Assembly: GCF_022539315.1 (NCBI RefSeq)
Contig: NC_066332.1
Location: forward strand, 1,364,001-1,428,000
Direction: 5' to 3'
Source: Serinus canaria
Taxonomy: Eukaryota; Chordata; Aves; Passeriformes; Fringillidae
DNA length: 64,000 bases
Made by a program: the position numbers and the translations under genes. Within the stretch, counting starts at the first letter, position 1, and every line of letters starts with the position of its first letter. Below the pieces are notes generated by a model. It did not search any database. It was not told the origin of the DNA and saw only the letters and a list, made by a program, of their open reading frames with translations. This document shows, piece by piece, positions 1-12,700 of this stretch.

Positions 1-577
1 AGGTGTGTCCCTGTTGAACAGCGTTTGGGCCGTTTAAAGCGTTTTTATCCCGTTTTTATCTCCTCCTGTTTCTCCCTTGAAAAGCTTCCCTTCCAAGTCC
101 TGCCTGCCCAGAATATATAGTGCCAAGAAGCACGGCAGTTGATAATTCATGTTGCTACTCTGGGAAAATCTTTTAAACTTACAATATCAGAACTTCAAGC
201 CCCATGACATATGCAAGTCTCGACCCGGCTGGCGGGCGCAGCCGCGGATCCCGCTCCATAAATAACGGAGCTCTCCTGGCTGCTGTCAGCATCCATGGGC
301 ACAGACTGGGGTCAGGGGAGCTGCTGGGGACTGGGAGCTCCTCTCAGGGCCCAGTTTGTGCTGGGGATGTGGCCCTGTGTGCTCTGGGCTCCCCTGGGAT
401 GGGGCAGTGAGTCCGGGATTGTGCAGTGACGTTCCTGAGGTGTCCCCAAAGGGCAGCAGTGAGTGATGGAGCCTGGCTGTGCCAGCATGGGCAGCCTTGC
501 AGAGCCTGGAGCAGCCTGGGGGGCTTTGGTAAGGGCTGGGTCAGCCCAGTGTACAGAACCCCTGGTTTGTCCTGCAG
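1..577 (+). other. ACACA: ACACA intron, left edge
   Basis: No exon found. 205-275 is a GC-rich patch with cgacccggctggcgggcgca in otherwise A/T-rich sequence. Nothing else recognised. Confidence 0.7.
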
Positions 578-733
578 ATCATGTTCCAGGCCTATGGAGA
601 CAAGCAGGGACCACTCCACGGGATGCTGATCAACACTCCCTACGTGACCAAAGACCTGCTGCAGTCCAAGAGGTTCCAGGCACAGACTTTAGGGACATCC
701 TATGTCTATGACATTCCTGAGATGTTCAGGCAG
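578..733 (+). CDS. ACACA: ACACA exon a (first coding exon in window), 52 codons
   Basis: Starts after the acceptor tttgtcctgcag in phase 0 with Ile-Met-Phe-Gln and ends at Gln before the donor gtgagt. It contains [11 protein letters not shown] and [14 protein letters not shown], the conserved lead-in to the carboxyltransferase domain. The Met codon at 581 is internal, not a start, because the reading frame continues from an upstream exon outside the window. Confidence 0.96.
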
Positions 734-3700
734 GTGAGTATCCCTTGGGCTCTCCTTGTTGCTTGTGTCTTTGCCACCCTGATTGTCTGGGGAACCAGGG
801 GCCTGGAGTGGCTGCCAGTGGTCCCCAGGGAGGATCAGCTATGGATTGAGTCTACTTTGAATGAAATTAGGACAAACTGCTGCTGGAGTTCCATCAGTGA
901 GTCAGACAGTAGAGGGTGAAACATAAACCATCTCCCCTCTCTTGCTTGCTGTTTGTTTGCCCACCTTGTCATCTGCCCTTCCTAGGTGGTGTTTCTGATT
1001 TGCTGGGTTCTATCCTGAGCCACCTCATTCACATTTCACTTTGGGGGAACCTGTTCCACGACTCAAATCCCAGGTGCTACCCCTGGAATACTGTCAGTCA
1101 CGCTGGCAGGAGGGATATGTCAGGGTGCCCTGAGTTGGGAATGACCCCAAATCCTGCTGGGAGTGCCACACTGGAGCAGATTGACCATCAGCATTTGCAG
1201 GTGGCATTGCTGACGAGGATTTCTTGCCCCCCAGTCTCTGATCAAGCTGTGGAGCTCCATGAACGAGCACGCCTTCCTGCCGCCGGCGCCGCTGCCCTCC
1301 GACATCCTGACCTACACCGAGCTGGTGCTGGACGACCAGGGCCAGCTGGTGCACATGAACAGGCTGCCAGGAGGAAACGAGGCAAGTGCCCCTTCCCTCC
1401 CTGCCCCGCAGGACCTCTGCTTTGGGCTGGGTTTGGTGGTTGGAATGGGAATTTACCGGCCGGGCACGAAATCTATTCCTTCAGCCTTTCACAGATGAAA
1501 TCTCACTCTTGAAAATGAGATTTTTGTTTCATTAAAAATTAATACCTTCCCTACAATGGGTATTTTAACTTCCCTAGTAAATGATGATTCCATTTCAAAC
1601 CTGTGCCTATGCTGGGCTTCTTTCATAATTAAAAAATGCTCATTCAGCTGTTCCAGGTAACTGGGGTTTGTATTTGAGCAAAATGTGTTTTACAAGACTA
1701 AATAGAAATATTTTCATTTGCTGAGAAAAACCCTAACCACAGAAAACTGTGTTTTATGCTTCCATTTCCATGCTCCCCACACGGTTTGTATCAAGGTGTG
1801 TGGAACCTCCCACTCTAGAGCAGGATTTACTCAGGAGTTACAACGAGCTGATGCTGGGGGTGGCAGAGTCACTCCTGGAGCTCGAGCAGGAGGAGCCTTT
1901 GCTGTCATGGTGGGTGCAAAAAAATTACAGCTTTGAAATGACTGCAGAGTGAAGAGAACCACTAGAAGATGTGGTGGTTATTTTTGTGGGAATTAGTAAG
2001 TGAATGTTCTAAAGTAATTTAAATTTGAACAGCTTTAAGTGATGGTATCATTTATTTTTTCTCAGTGTCGTTGAACTGTATTTTCCTAAATACACAGCTT
2101 AAGGTTTGCAAAGGCACTGTTAATCCCATCAGGGTAGGGATGCAAGGAAACAGAAATTTTCCTCAGCATTTCCTGCATGGATCTTGTCAGGGGAAGGTTT
2201 GGAATAGGATTTTTGCAAATTACCCCTGATGGTGTCTGTGTGGTGTCTGCGGCCTTGTCTTCTGCTGGACTTGAGGAGAAATGTTTGAACTGGTCTGATT
2301 AAAGCTGGAATGAGCTATTCCCTGCGTTCCCAGTGCAGGCTGAGCCTGCTGGGGAGCCTTGTGCCATCATCTTTCTCTCTTTCCCTGCTCTCATTCAGCG
2401 TTGGAGTGGATGGTGGCTGGGGAAATAGCAAAGTCCCTCAGGGACGTCGCTCTGTTCTTGCTGAAATTACAAGCACAGAGCTGCCTGGGCATGAACATGT
2501 AGTGTTTACTCTGCCAGTATGAATACAAATAGTCTTATTATAAGAGATTCTGTACCCAAAGACCACCAAAAAAAAAATTAGGAGATTTTTTTTTAACCCT
2601 TGGTAGACTTGGTTGTGCTCGGTCCGTAAAGAAATCACATGGCTGTTGTGGTGTGTGGGGTGTTGGTATTTAAATTCATCTGATCTGATGTGATCTGTCA
2701 AATGACTTCTTGCCCAGAGGGGTTGTAGAGGTTGTGGGCTCCCCATCCCTGGCAGTGTCCCAGGCCAGGCTGGATGGGCTTGGAGCAGCCTGGGACAGTG
2801 GAAGGTGTCCCTGCCATGGCAAGGGTGGCACTGGATGGGCACTGAGCTCCCTCCCACTCTGAGTCTGTGCCCCAGAGATCCAGAGCTGGTCCCAGTGAAC
2901 TGGCTGACAGGTGAAATAGGGACTTCTCAGGGACGTGTGAGATTTTTATGATTATTTTTCTTTCTTGCCAGCAAAAGGTGCCGATTCTCTGAATTCAAAG
3001 TCATTGGAGAGATTGCCCGTTGTGTTTTCTAGTAAAGAGGAGATACCTGCTGGGAATTGCTGTCTGTGGTAAAGGTTGTTGTTGTTGTTGGGTGCATTCA
3101 GGTTCCTGCTCTCCTTGTTGTGGATCAGAGGCTCAGAGCCATTCCCACACTTCCAGTGGGAGCCTGGCACTGGGGGACCAGGGCTTGGCCTTCCTGACAG
3201 TTGCATTTCCTCCGTGTGAAAAGGGGTCAGGACACTCTGGCTGTTGCAGCATTCAGCTGAGCTGAGTGCCCCGAGTGTCTGAGCTGATGGGGGGAATTGA
3301 GAAACCAGCATAAAATCAGGAGATTTGTGGGCAGTGTGTTCAGCCAGAGCTCGCAAGCAGCATTTTGGGCAAAAATCTGTCTGTGTTTTCAGGGCAATCT
3401 TGAGGTCTCAAGGCTTCTCCCAATCCCAGAGGTTTTTCTGGTCGCTCAGGACCACTCCCCTTGCCCACCACACCATTGCAGTAATTAGCTCTTTGCTGTG
3501 GTCTCAACAAAGAAGCCAAGGAATTAATGGACTGTGAAAATACAAGTTGCTCTTTATTCCTAGTCTGCTCTGGCTGCTCCAGAGCAGAGGGTTCCAGTCC
3601 TTGTGCTGCTGGCCCTGCCCTGCCCTTGTGGCACAGCACCATCACTAACAGAGCCTTTTCCCAGCCTCTGACCATCCAGAGGACACCTCTTGTTCCACTT

Positions 3701-6700
3701 TGTCACAGAATGCCAGACTGGTTTGGGTTGGAAGGACCTTAAACCTCATCCTGTTCCATCCCTGCTGTGGGGCTGTGCTAAAATGGGGAATTCTCTGGAA
3801 GAGCTGGGAATTGGTGAGCAGAGAGCAGTTCAGGAGTGTCTCCACCACTGTGTAAATCACCGTGCTGGAGACAAGACCTGGAGCACAGTGACACCCCCTT
3901 CAAAGCCCAGGGCTTTGTTCCCCAGATTAGCATATTAGCACAAATCTCAGTGTGAAAAGGTAATTCCCTCAGCCCCTTGCAGAACTCAATATATTCCTTG
4001 TCAGTCCTGAGCCGGGCATTGGGATGCTTTTCTATAGCACTTTATGTATTTTGACTACAATTTCCCCTGATCCTCTGGCACCAGGAAAGCACCAGCTGCT
4101 GATAAGACCCAACTAATCTTCAAGGACAAGGAGAAAGTGATGTAAGGAGGGCCTGCAGCAACACCCCACATCCCCCTTCATCCCTCTGCTGGTGCCCATG
4201 GAAAATGTCATTTTCCCCACTGGCACTAGATGTCACAGTTTTTCCTCCTCAGCAGCATGAGAATCAGAAATAATCCACAATCACTGCTGCTGGCTGGAGC
4301 TGTGGCTGCTGCACCTTTCCTGGCTAGCTGGGAAGGGTTGGCCAGGGGAAATTCAGGATGGCAGAGGGCTCCTGGAATGCTGCTCTGGTGGCTTCCTGGA
4401 TTGCCAGAGTCGGAAAGGTGTAGCTAATGCATTTTATACGAGCACAGCTTCATCACTGAGCTGCATGTTCTGCTTTGTCACCCCCTGTTCCTGCATTTTA
4501 TGGCAGGCACAGGGAATTAAAACAGCAGTGAGAGCTGCAGATTTCTTGGAGGGTTTTCAAATCCCCAAATCCAAGCCTTCCAGGAACAGGGATGGAAGAG
4601 GTAGCACAGTTTTATTCTCTATGCTCATACAGATGTTTGAACAGGTGGATGTGGGTCACATGGATACAGGAATGTTCTTGCCCACAGGAAAGCCCCTGAT
4701 GAAGGTTGTCTGTTGCTCTCTGTAATGTCTCTTTACATCTGTAAATTCAGGAGGAATTTCTCCATGGAAAGGGTGGTCAGGCACTGGAAGGGGCTGCCCA
4801 GGGGGGTTTGGAGTCCCCATCCCTGGAGGTGCCCAGGGAATGACTGGATGCGGCACCCAGGTCTGGGTGATGAGTGGGCATGGGTCACAGGTTGGATTTG
4901 ATGATCTTGGAGGTCCTTTCCAAACCTGGGTGGTTCTGGGATTCTGTGCCACCTTTCCCTGAGCTCTTGGTGTCTTGCTGGAGCTGTTCCCTCCCATTGC
5001 TCAGATCGTGCCAGCATGCTTGGCTGGGCTGCCACCACCACGCTTGGATTGCTGAGGGACACCTTTTCCAGAGCCAAGAAGGAATCCTGGGTTTTGGCAC
5101 TCCACCCTTGACAAGGCACAGAGCTGGAATGCCTCTGGCAAGCCATGTGCACTCTGCCCTTTTCCTGGGAGCTGGTTCTTGCTCCAGATAAAAATGTAAA
5201 AGCTCTGTGCAGTGTAAGTGCAGAGTGTCACTCTTTGAGGGCTGAAGTTCCAGGCAGCAGATTCAAATGATGAAATGCCAAAATTTCTGCATCTGCACCA
5301 AGTAAACGCCCACATTCAGCTTTCCGAATTTGGGTGTGAATGGATAAAATGAAGCAGCCTGGTCTTCAGTCCCCAGGCTCAGCACCATCCTGTAGTGAGG
5401 GAAGTAGAATAAACCAGCACTGATCTCTTCTCTCTGGTGCCCAGTGACAGGACCTGAGGGAACAGCTGGAGCTGTGCCAGGGGAAGGTTTAGGTTGGATA
5501 TCAGGGAAAGGTTCTTCCCCCAGAGGGTGGTGGAGCACTGAACAAGCTCCCCAGGGAGTGGTCAAGGCTGGCAGAGCTCCAGGAGTGTTTGGACAGTTCT
5601 CTCGGGGATGCACAGGGTGGGATTGTCAGGATGTCTGTGCAGAGCTGTGAGCTGGACTGGATGATCCCTTCCAGCTCAGGATATTCTGTGATTCAGTTGG
5701 CTGTGCTTCTCCAGGAATTACAGAACCTGCCAGAAAGAGGCTGCAAAGCTCCCTGTCCCCAGCACCAGCTGCCATTGGCTCCCCTCTGCTCGGGAGCCTG
5801 CCGTGCTGCCCGGAGGGAGCCTGGGATCGGCTCCTTCCCCGTTCCCCTCGGTGCCTGCTGTCAACAGCTCTGCCTGCCACCAGCAGTCAATTTGGAACTG
5901 CATCAGTGTGTGTATTACTGTTCCCATCGATAGTGCAATTAATGTTGAAGTCAATTTTGGTGTTAATTTTAGGCCATGATTAGTGTTGACACTGGGTGTC
6001 AAACGAGCGGCGTTTACGAGCGCCGGGGAAGCGCCGTTCGTTAGCGCGCCCGTTTTACTGGCTCTTAATGCTTCCATTAAGGCCAAGATGGAGTGGGAGA
6101 AGGTGTGTGTAAAATTATACATCTGAAACTTGGGTGTCATCTCCGCGTGTCTGCGGGGCTGGGGCCGTTCAGGGTGCAAATGACAGCTGAGCACTGAATC
6201 CTAATCACAGTTTGGAGCATCGGAAATAATGATCACTTCTGATCGGGGCTTGTGAATAATTCATCCCCTTTGATTTTCACGTGCTGCCCACTGATACTTT
6301 TCTAACCAAATGTGTTCCTACAGGAGAATAATGGTCCCACTTCTTATGGAAATACCAGGGCACAAATCATTTTGCCAACATAAAAACAGTTAAATAAGAC
6401 GGTTCCTGCTTTTATTTTTCCTCCGCCTCTTCTTCACTCCTGGGTGTGCTGGGAATGGAGCCATGGCAGGAGCAGCACTTCCAAACTGTGCTGCCTCTTC
6501 AAAAGAGCCTGTTCCAAAGCCAGGGCTGCTCACCATCACCTACTATTGCCGGTGCTCTTAGGTGATTAGCTCATCCTGGCTAATTAACCTGGGAACTCTC
6601 CGGTTTTTGGAGTGCTGCCGGTTTTTGGAGTGCTGCCGTTAACTTAAAAATCTTGTTATTCCTTCTTTTTTTTTCTTTTTTTTTTTCTTTTGTGGAATAG

Positions 6701-9700
6701 AAAGCCATTCTCCACTGCCCATAAATCTCAACTGAATCTAGCAAATTCATAGCAAAAAAAAATCCTTAGTTGTGCAGATCCCCGTGGCTTTTATTACTGG
6801 ATAAATGGCACAAAACATGTGATGAATTGGGGAGGCAAAAGACACCCAAGCTAATACTGGTGCACTTTTAATTTTTTTTTCCTAAACTATATAGGGTTGC
6901 TCCATATTTGTCAACTGTAAACTGTTTTCAGGAGTTTGTGCCCTGGCTAGGTTGTTTCTGTTCTACTGGTGAGCACTGGCAAAAGGGACTTTGCGGGTGT
7001 AGAGGACCCATGACCTTGGGTTAGGAAACTATTTCAACACCTCTGTTACAATCTGAATTTTCTAAATAAGAAATGCCTTAAATTGGCCTGTTAATGTGCT
7101 GTCAAAAATCATCAAGCTGCTGAAAGTGAGGAAAATCTCTTATATCCTTGTGGGTGGGATGGAGTGTGGGACCAGCCCTGGGGACTCCCTCATCCATCAC
7201 TGGTCCCTCAGCCCTGGCTGATGGGGTCAGTGTGGCTGTAAGGAAACAACTTTCAGGGATTTTTTGCTCCCTTCTTTGAAGCTGCTGCAGCATCTCTCTG
7301 TTCCAAACCCTGCAGTTGGATGCTGAGGTGGAACTGTAGGTCTGCAAATGTTCAGAGGCAAAAGAATTATTCTTTTCCGACTTGTCTGAGTAGGAGTGGA
7401 GGAATCCAAGGAGAAGGTGAACTGAAACACTCTGTAACTTGCAATCTCAGCTCTTGGAAGGGGAGCTGTAAGGAAGGATCTGCCAGTAGCTGGCTGTAAT
7501 ATTTTTGGATTGCTGCCTGCTTTACTTCCAATGACCCTTTGATTAATTCCTCTGCCTCTTTATTTTTTTTAATGAGCCTATTATGGCATATCTTATTGCA
7601 GATGCTGATTGGATCTGGGCTGTGTATTGTGCCATTTGGATGTGGATTAAATGGCACAGATCTATCTGCTGCCTCTCCCCCTCCCGCTTTAGTTCATCAT
7701 GCTCAGAATTCCGAGGCTCCACAATGAGAGTCTCAGCCCTGCTGATTGCAGAGGATGTGCAATCGGCTTGAGGAATGTGTACTCAGGGCTTATGATCCTT
7801 GGGCAAGCGGGGACTGGGTGATGCATGTGGCTTTCAAGGGACGCTGCTGTTCCCATCTGTTAATGGCATTCCGAGCCCCGAGCGCTGCCTGAGGGATGGG
7901 GCAGGCAGGGGAGGGAGGGAGGGATGCTGCTGATCCTCCAGGAGATGGGCCAGCAGAGAGCTGAGGGATGGGGCAGGCAGGGGAGGAGGGAGGGATGCTG
8001 CTGATCCTCCAGGAGATGGGCCAGCAGAGAGAGCTGAGGGGATTGGGCAGGGCAGGGGAGGGAGGGAGGGATGCTGCTCATCCTCCAGGAGATGGGCCAG
8101 CAGAGAGCTGAGGGATGGGGCAGGCAGGGGAGGGAGGGAGGGATGCTGCTCATCCTCCAGGAGATGGGCCAGCAGAGATCAGCCCCTGATTTTTTGGGAA
8201 AGAAAAATGTGTGGCAAAAGACGTTGCTTAGCCAGGCGGGTTTGGGATGGAGCTGCTGTGAAGCTGGGGAAGGGAAAAGGGAAGAGAGGAAGAAATGGAA
8301 GGATATTTGAGATAGCAATCAAATAAAAAGGGGGTTAAAATGAGGGTTGGGTGAGGAGGATGAGGGTGTGGGGTGATACCTGGGAAGGCTGAGCAGGTGT
8401 TGCCCCTGTGCCAAACCCCTGAACAGGGAGAGGGAGAACCAGTGTGAGTGTCCTGGTGGGGTGAGAGCAGTGCAGAACATGCTCCAAGGAATGTGGGAAG
8501 GATCATGTGCTTCCAGCTGTGCTGTGCACTGGCAGAGCCCATCAGAGCTGCTGTCAACCCCAGGAAAATAATGCCAAGTCCAAGAGAGTTCTTTAAACAA
8601 GAGAAATGATCCCCGTGTGACTCCTTTCTCTCACACCTTGAAGACACAACATTTATTTTGTGCCGTTCTCTGCTCTTGGGCTGCAGATCGGGATGGTGGC
8701 CTGGAAGATGACCCTGAAGACACCCGAGTACCCGGAGGGCCGGGATATCATTGTCATAGGCAATGACATCACCTACAAAATCGGCTCCTTCGGGCCCCAG
8801 GAGGACGTGCTGTTCCTCAGGGCCTCCGAGCTGGCCCGGGCTCAGGGCATCCCCCGCGTCTACGTGGCTGCCAACAGCGGGGCCCGCATCGGGCTGGCCG
8901 AGGAGATCCGCCACATGTTCCACGTGGCCTGGGAGGACCCCGACAACCCCTACAAGGTGAGGGGGAGCAGGAGCCACAGGGGGAAATGCTGCAGCAGCCC
9001 ACAGCAGGCTTGTTCTGACAGCACCTCTTCTAGCAGAGGTGGGGGTGTGTGGCATTCACGTTGTCTGAAAAATCCCTTCGCCTGGGATTTTTCTCCTGGG
9101 TAGCTGAGAAGCCTCAGAGAAAAAGGAAAACAATTCTTATCTCGTTTGCTTCTCCTGGGTTTTGCTCCTTTGGAATGTGTTTGGAGACTGTTTACCCACA
9201 GGTGATTGTTTCTGGTGTGAGTTATTTTGACTCCTTGGCCAATCAGTGCCAAGCTGTGTCAAGACTCTTGAAAGTTGTGAGTCTTCATGATTATCACGAG
9301 TTTTCGTGTTTATCTTTTTAGCATTGTGTGAGTATCCTTTCTGTATTCTTTAGTTAGTATGTATAGTATTCTTTATTATAATATAGTATCATAAAATAAT
9401 AAATTAGCCTTCTGATGGAGTCAGGTTCATCATTCCTTCCTGCCACGAGGTCCCTGCAAATACAACATGAGGTGTTCTTCCCTGCAGGGATACAAGTACC
9501 TGTACCTGACTCCTCAAGACTATAAGAAAGTCAGTGCCCTGAACTCTGTTCACTGTGAACACGTGGAGGAAAATGGAGAGTCCAGGTAGGAATGGAAAGC
9601 TTTCTGTTCATGCTTGGGGCATGCATGGCATGTCCTTGTCCTCAGCTGGGTCATTCCCTAGGGACAGGGGATGGAGCATGGAAGAAGGAAGTGAAGAAAA

Positions 9701-12700
9701 GGTGAGAGCCTCGTCGTAATCCTTGTTCTTTTCCTCTTTCCCTTTGTCTGCATTCCCTTCCTTTCTTTCCCTTTTTCCTATTAGTCAGCCTGCTCCTCAG
9801 GTCCTGTGGGAATGACAGGACACTTTTCCCAGGCCTTTCTCTCCCTTGGCCTTTCCCCTTGCAGTGCTACTCCTGTGGGAAGGTTCCATGGTGCTGCAGG
9901 ATGGGCCTGGGCTTTCTGCACATTTCTCCTTGGAACCTTAATGATATTTAGTCACTTTTCATTTTCTTTGTAGCAAACTGATTCAGCAAATCACTGGACC
10001 TTGTGACTCAGAGGCTGTCTGTGTCTCCCTCAGGTACAAGATAACGGATATTATCGGCAAGGAGGACGGGCTTGGAGTGGAGAACCTCAGAGCATCTGGC
10101 ATGATTGCTGGAGAATCATCTTTAGCCTATGATAGTGTTATCACCATCAGCTTGGTAATCCCCCACTGCTTTCTATTCTTCAAATGTATTGTCTGTTTCA
10201 GCTAAAAATCCTGTGATGATATCCCAGGCATCCATCTGGGATCAGCCTTCTGGCTGATGGAAATGGGCTCCTGTGGGCTTTGAGCAACGCTCCTGGCACA
10301 GTGCAGGGCTGGGTCCCCTCCACACTCAATCTAAAACACTTCAGGCATTTGGCCTCCTGTTCGCTCAGTCTGAAAATTGCTGCTTCTCTTTCTTTTTTTT
10401 TTTTTTTTAATTTTTAATAAAACACATTAATGTTCAGATCCTGTGTTTTACAAAGCAGCGGGTTCTGGAATTTTCCAGCGAGAGTAGATTTCATGGCCTT
10501 GTACTCCAAACGCACCTAGTTCTGTCTCAGTGTTTGAATCAATAGGTTGGGGCTGTGTGGAGAGACAGAAATCAATGCTGTTACTTTTTTTTTTTTTTTT
10601 CCCTTTCTTTTCCCTTTTTTCCCAGGTGACGTGTCGGGCAATCGGGATCGGGGCCTACATCGTGCGGCTGGGCCAGAGAACCATCCAGGTGGAGAACTCC
10701 CACATCATCCTCACCGGCTGTGGGGCCCTCAACAAGGTGGGTCCTGCACCTCCGCCCTCAGAGCCCTCAGAGCCCTCAGGGGGGAGCTGGGGCTGCTCGT
10801 GGAGCCCTGGGGTGCTGTGGGTCGAGGCAGGAGAGCAGCTTTCCATAGAGGCTGCAGGCCCGCGGTCAATCCCGGGCGACGCCTTCTCCCACCCTCTGAG
10901 GGCTGTGAGGGGAACCAGGGCTGGAAGGTCCAAAATACCTGGCTCAGAATGCCCTGAATTCCAGCCAGCCCCAGCACTGTGTGAGTTCTGGGGAGCACTG
11001 AGCCTCAGGAGCTTGGCTGCTGATTTTCCAGGCTGGGAGCGAGATCTCCTGCTGGAAATCCCAGCTGTGGGGACAGGAGGAATAACTGGGCCTGTTACAA
11101 AGAAAACTTACAGCTTCACTGCTCAAGTGGCTCTGGTTTTTTCCCCCCACTCCAGAGGCAGATTTTCTCCCCTGCTGCCCCAAGCCCATTAATGGCAGGG
11201 GCTGCAGCTCCTTGCCTGCTGCAGACAGGCTCCCAGCCCGCTCTGCTCCGTGCCTGTCCCTGAGGGCTTTGTTTCCCTGGAGTTGGGGCTGTGTGCTGTG
11301 AGTGCCCTTCCCCATCGAGCAGCTTTGTTCTCAGCCACTCTCAGCACCTGGGGTGCCTGTACTCCATGGCAAGCTGTGTTTCCAGGAGTGCCTGCCTGAC
11401 AATGGGAGATAAAGGAAAACAGGCTCTTGTTGAATTATTCTCCTGAATAAAGGGGGCTCTGCAGAAAATGAAGCATTGATCCTATCAACTCTAGGCTGCA
11501 GCACCCTCAGTTAGATCTCTTACACACATCACACACACCTGCATCAATGGGAGGAAAAGAGGCATTTGAAGATCCAGCCTTTAAAAAGAAATTGAGTCAG
11601 TTTAGTGCTTGCTGGAGTGCAGTGAGTTGCCTGGTTCCAGCTGTCACCGGCTGGGGCTCGGGGCCCTGCAGAGTTTCCCAGATGGCAGGGCCAGGCTGTT
11701 CAGCTCTCCCCTCTCCCAGGTTTAACTGCACTCCCTGCCTCTGCACTCAGGGCCTGTTTCCACAGGACTCCATCAATCTCACTACATTTTAGGCACTTCA
11801 AAATGAAGGGTATGAAGTGAATTAAGCACCTGACCTCTGCCAGCAGGCACAGGCAGAAGGAGCTGCTTTCTGGGGGGTTTTATCCCATCCTGAGAATTTC
11901 AGTGGGCTCAACAATCCTGTGTGTCGCTTTCCCTCCTCCCTGCTCTGTTGGGATGTTGGTATGTTTGTGTCAGCTCTGAATCTCTACCTGCCTGAAGGTG
12001 AGGGAGGAACCTGTTGCATCCTCTCTGTCTTTCCCAGCAGTGTTCACCTGCCCTTGAACAGAGGGAGTCCCACTCACTCCTGGGTGTGTGTGATATCTGT
12101 GTGATCCTTCAGAGGATCCTGCAGTTCTGCTCAGGGCTTCCTGGAGGGATCCAGCTGCAGCTGTGTCCCAGGAGTGTGTTTGAAGTAGGGAGCTGGTGTC
12201 CAGGGCTAGCCTGGAATGTCTGAGCTCAGTCTGGTTGATCCTCTGGAGGATCTGGAGCTAGCAGTGGATGCTGATCCATTGGCATCCTCCTGCCATGCAG
12301 TGCCTTCAGGCTGGCCCCGTGCTCCCTGAAGCCTGTTCAACACTTGTCCCTGGGATTTAGAGGGCCACTTGGAATTTTTTGGGGCCAGAGATGTGGTCAG
12401 TGCCAGCCAGGGGCCAGCTGTGCAGAGTGTCCCCTTTCAGGAGCACAGAGGCTGTGTGGGTGTGGGATGTGATGTGTTCCTGCTCATGCCCAGGGCTGAG
12501 GCTCCAGAAAGGGAAGCCTGTTGTGGCTGTTCTGTGTGCAGGGAGTCAGCCTTGGTGCTGCTCATTCCCCTGGAGGAGGTGGGGAGTCAGGGCACGGCTG
12601 AAACAAAGATACGTCCATGGAAACTGCCACCTTTAGCTTTCCCCAGCCAGGTGCCAGAGATCTGGGACAGGTTTTCCATTGCTGACTTTTACATCTGTGT

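Larger units (their letters stand above)
1382..8686 (+). other. ACACA: ACACA 7.3-kb GC-AG intron
   Basis: Holds CR1 fragments (2695, 3700, 4735, 5450), a 20-bp doublet ccggtttttggagtgctg at 6600-6637, the 73-bp minisatellite and one candidate conserved island (5925-6310). The A/T-rich 1500-2300 part shows nothing definite. Confidence 0.85.
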
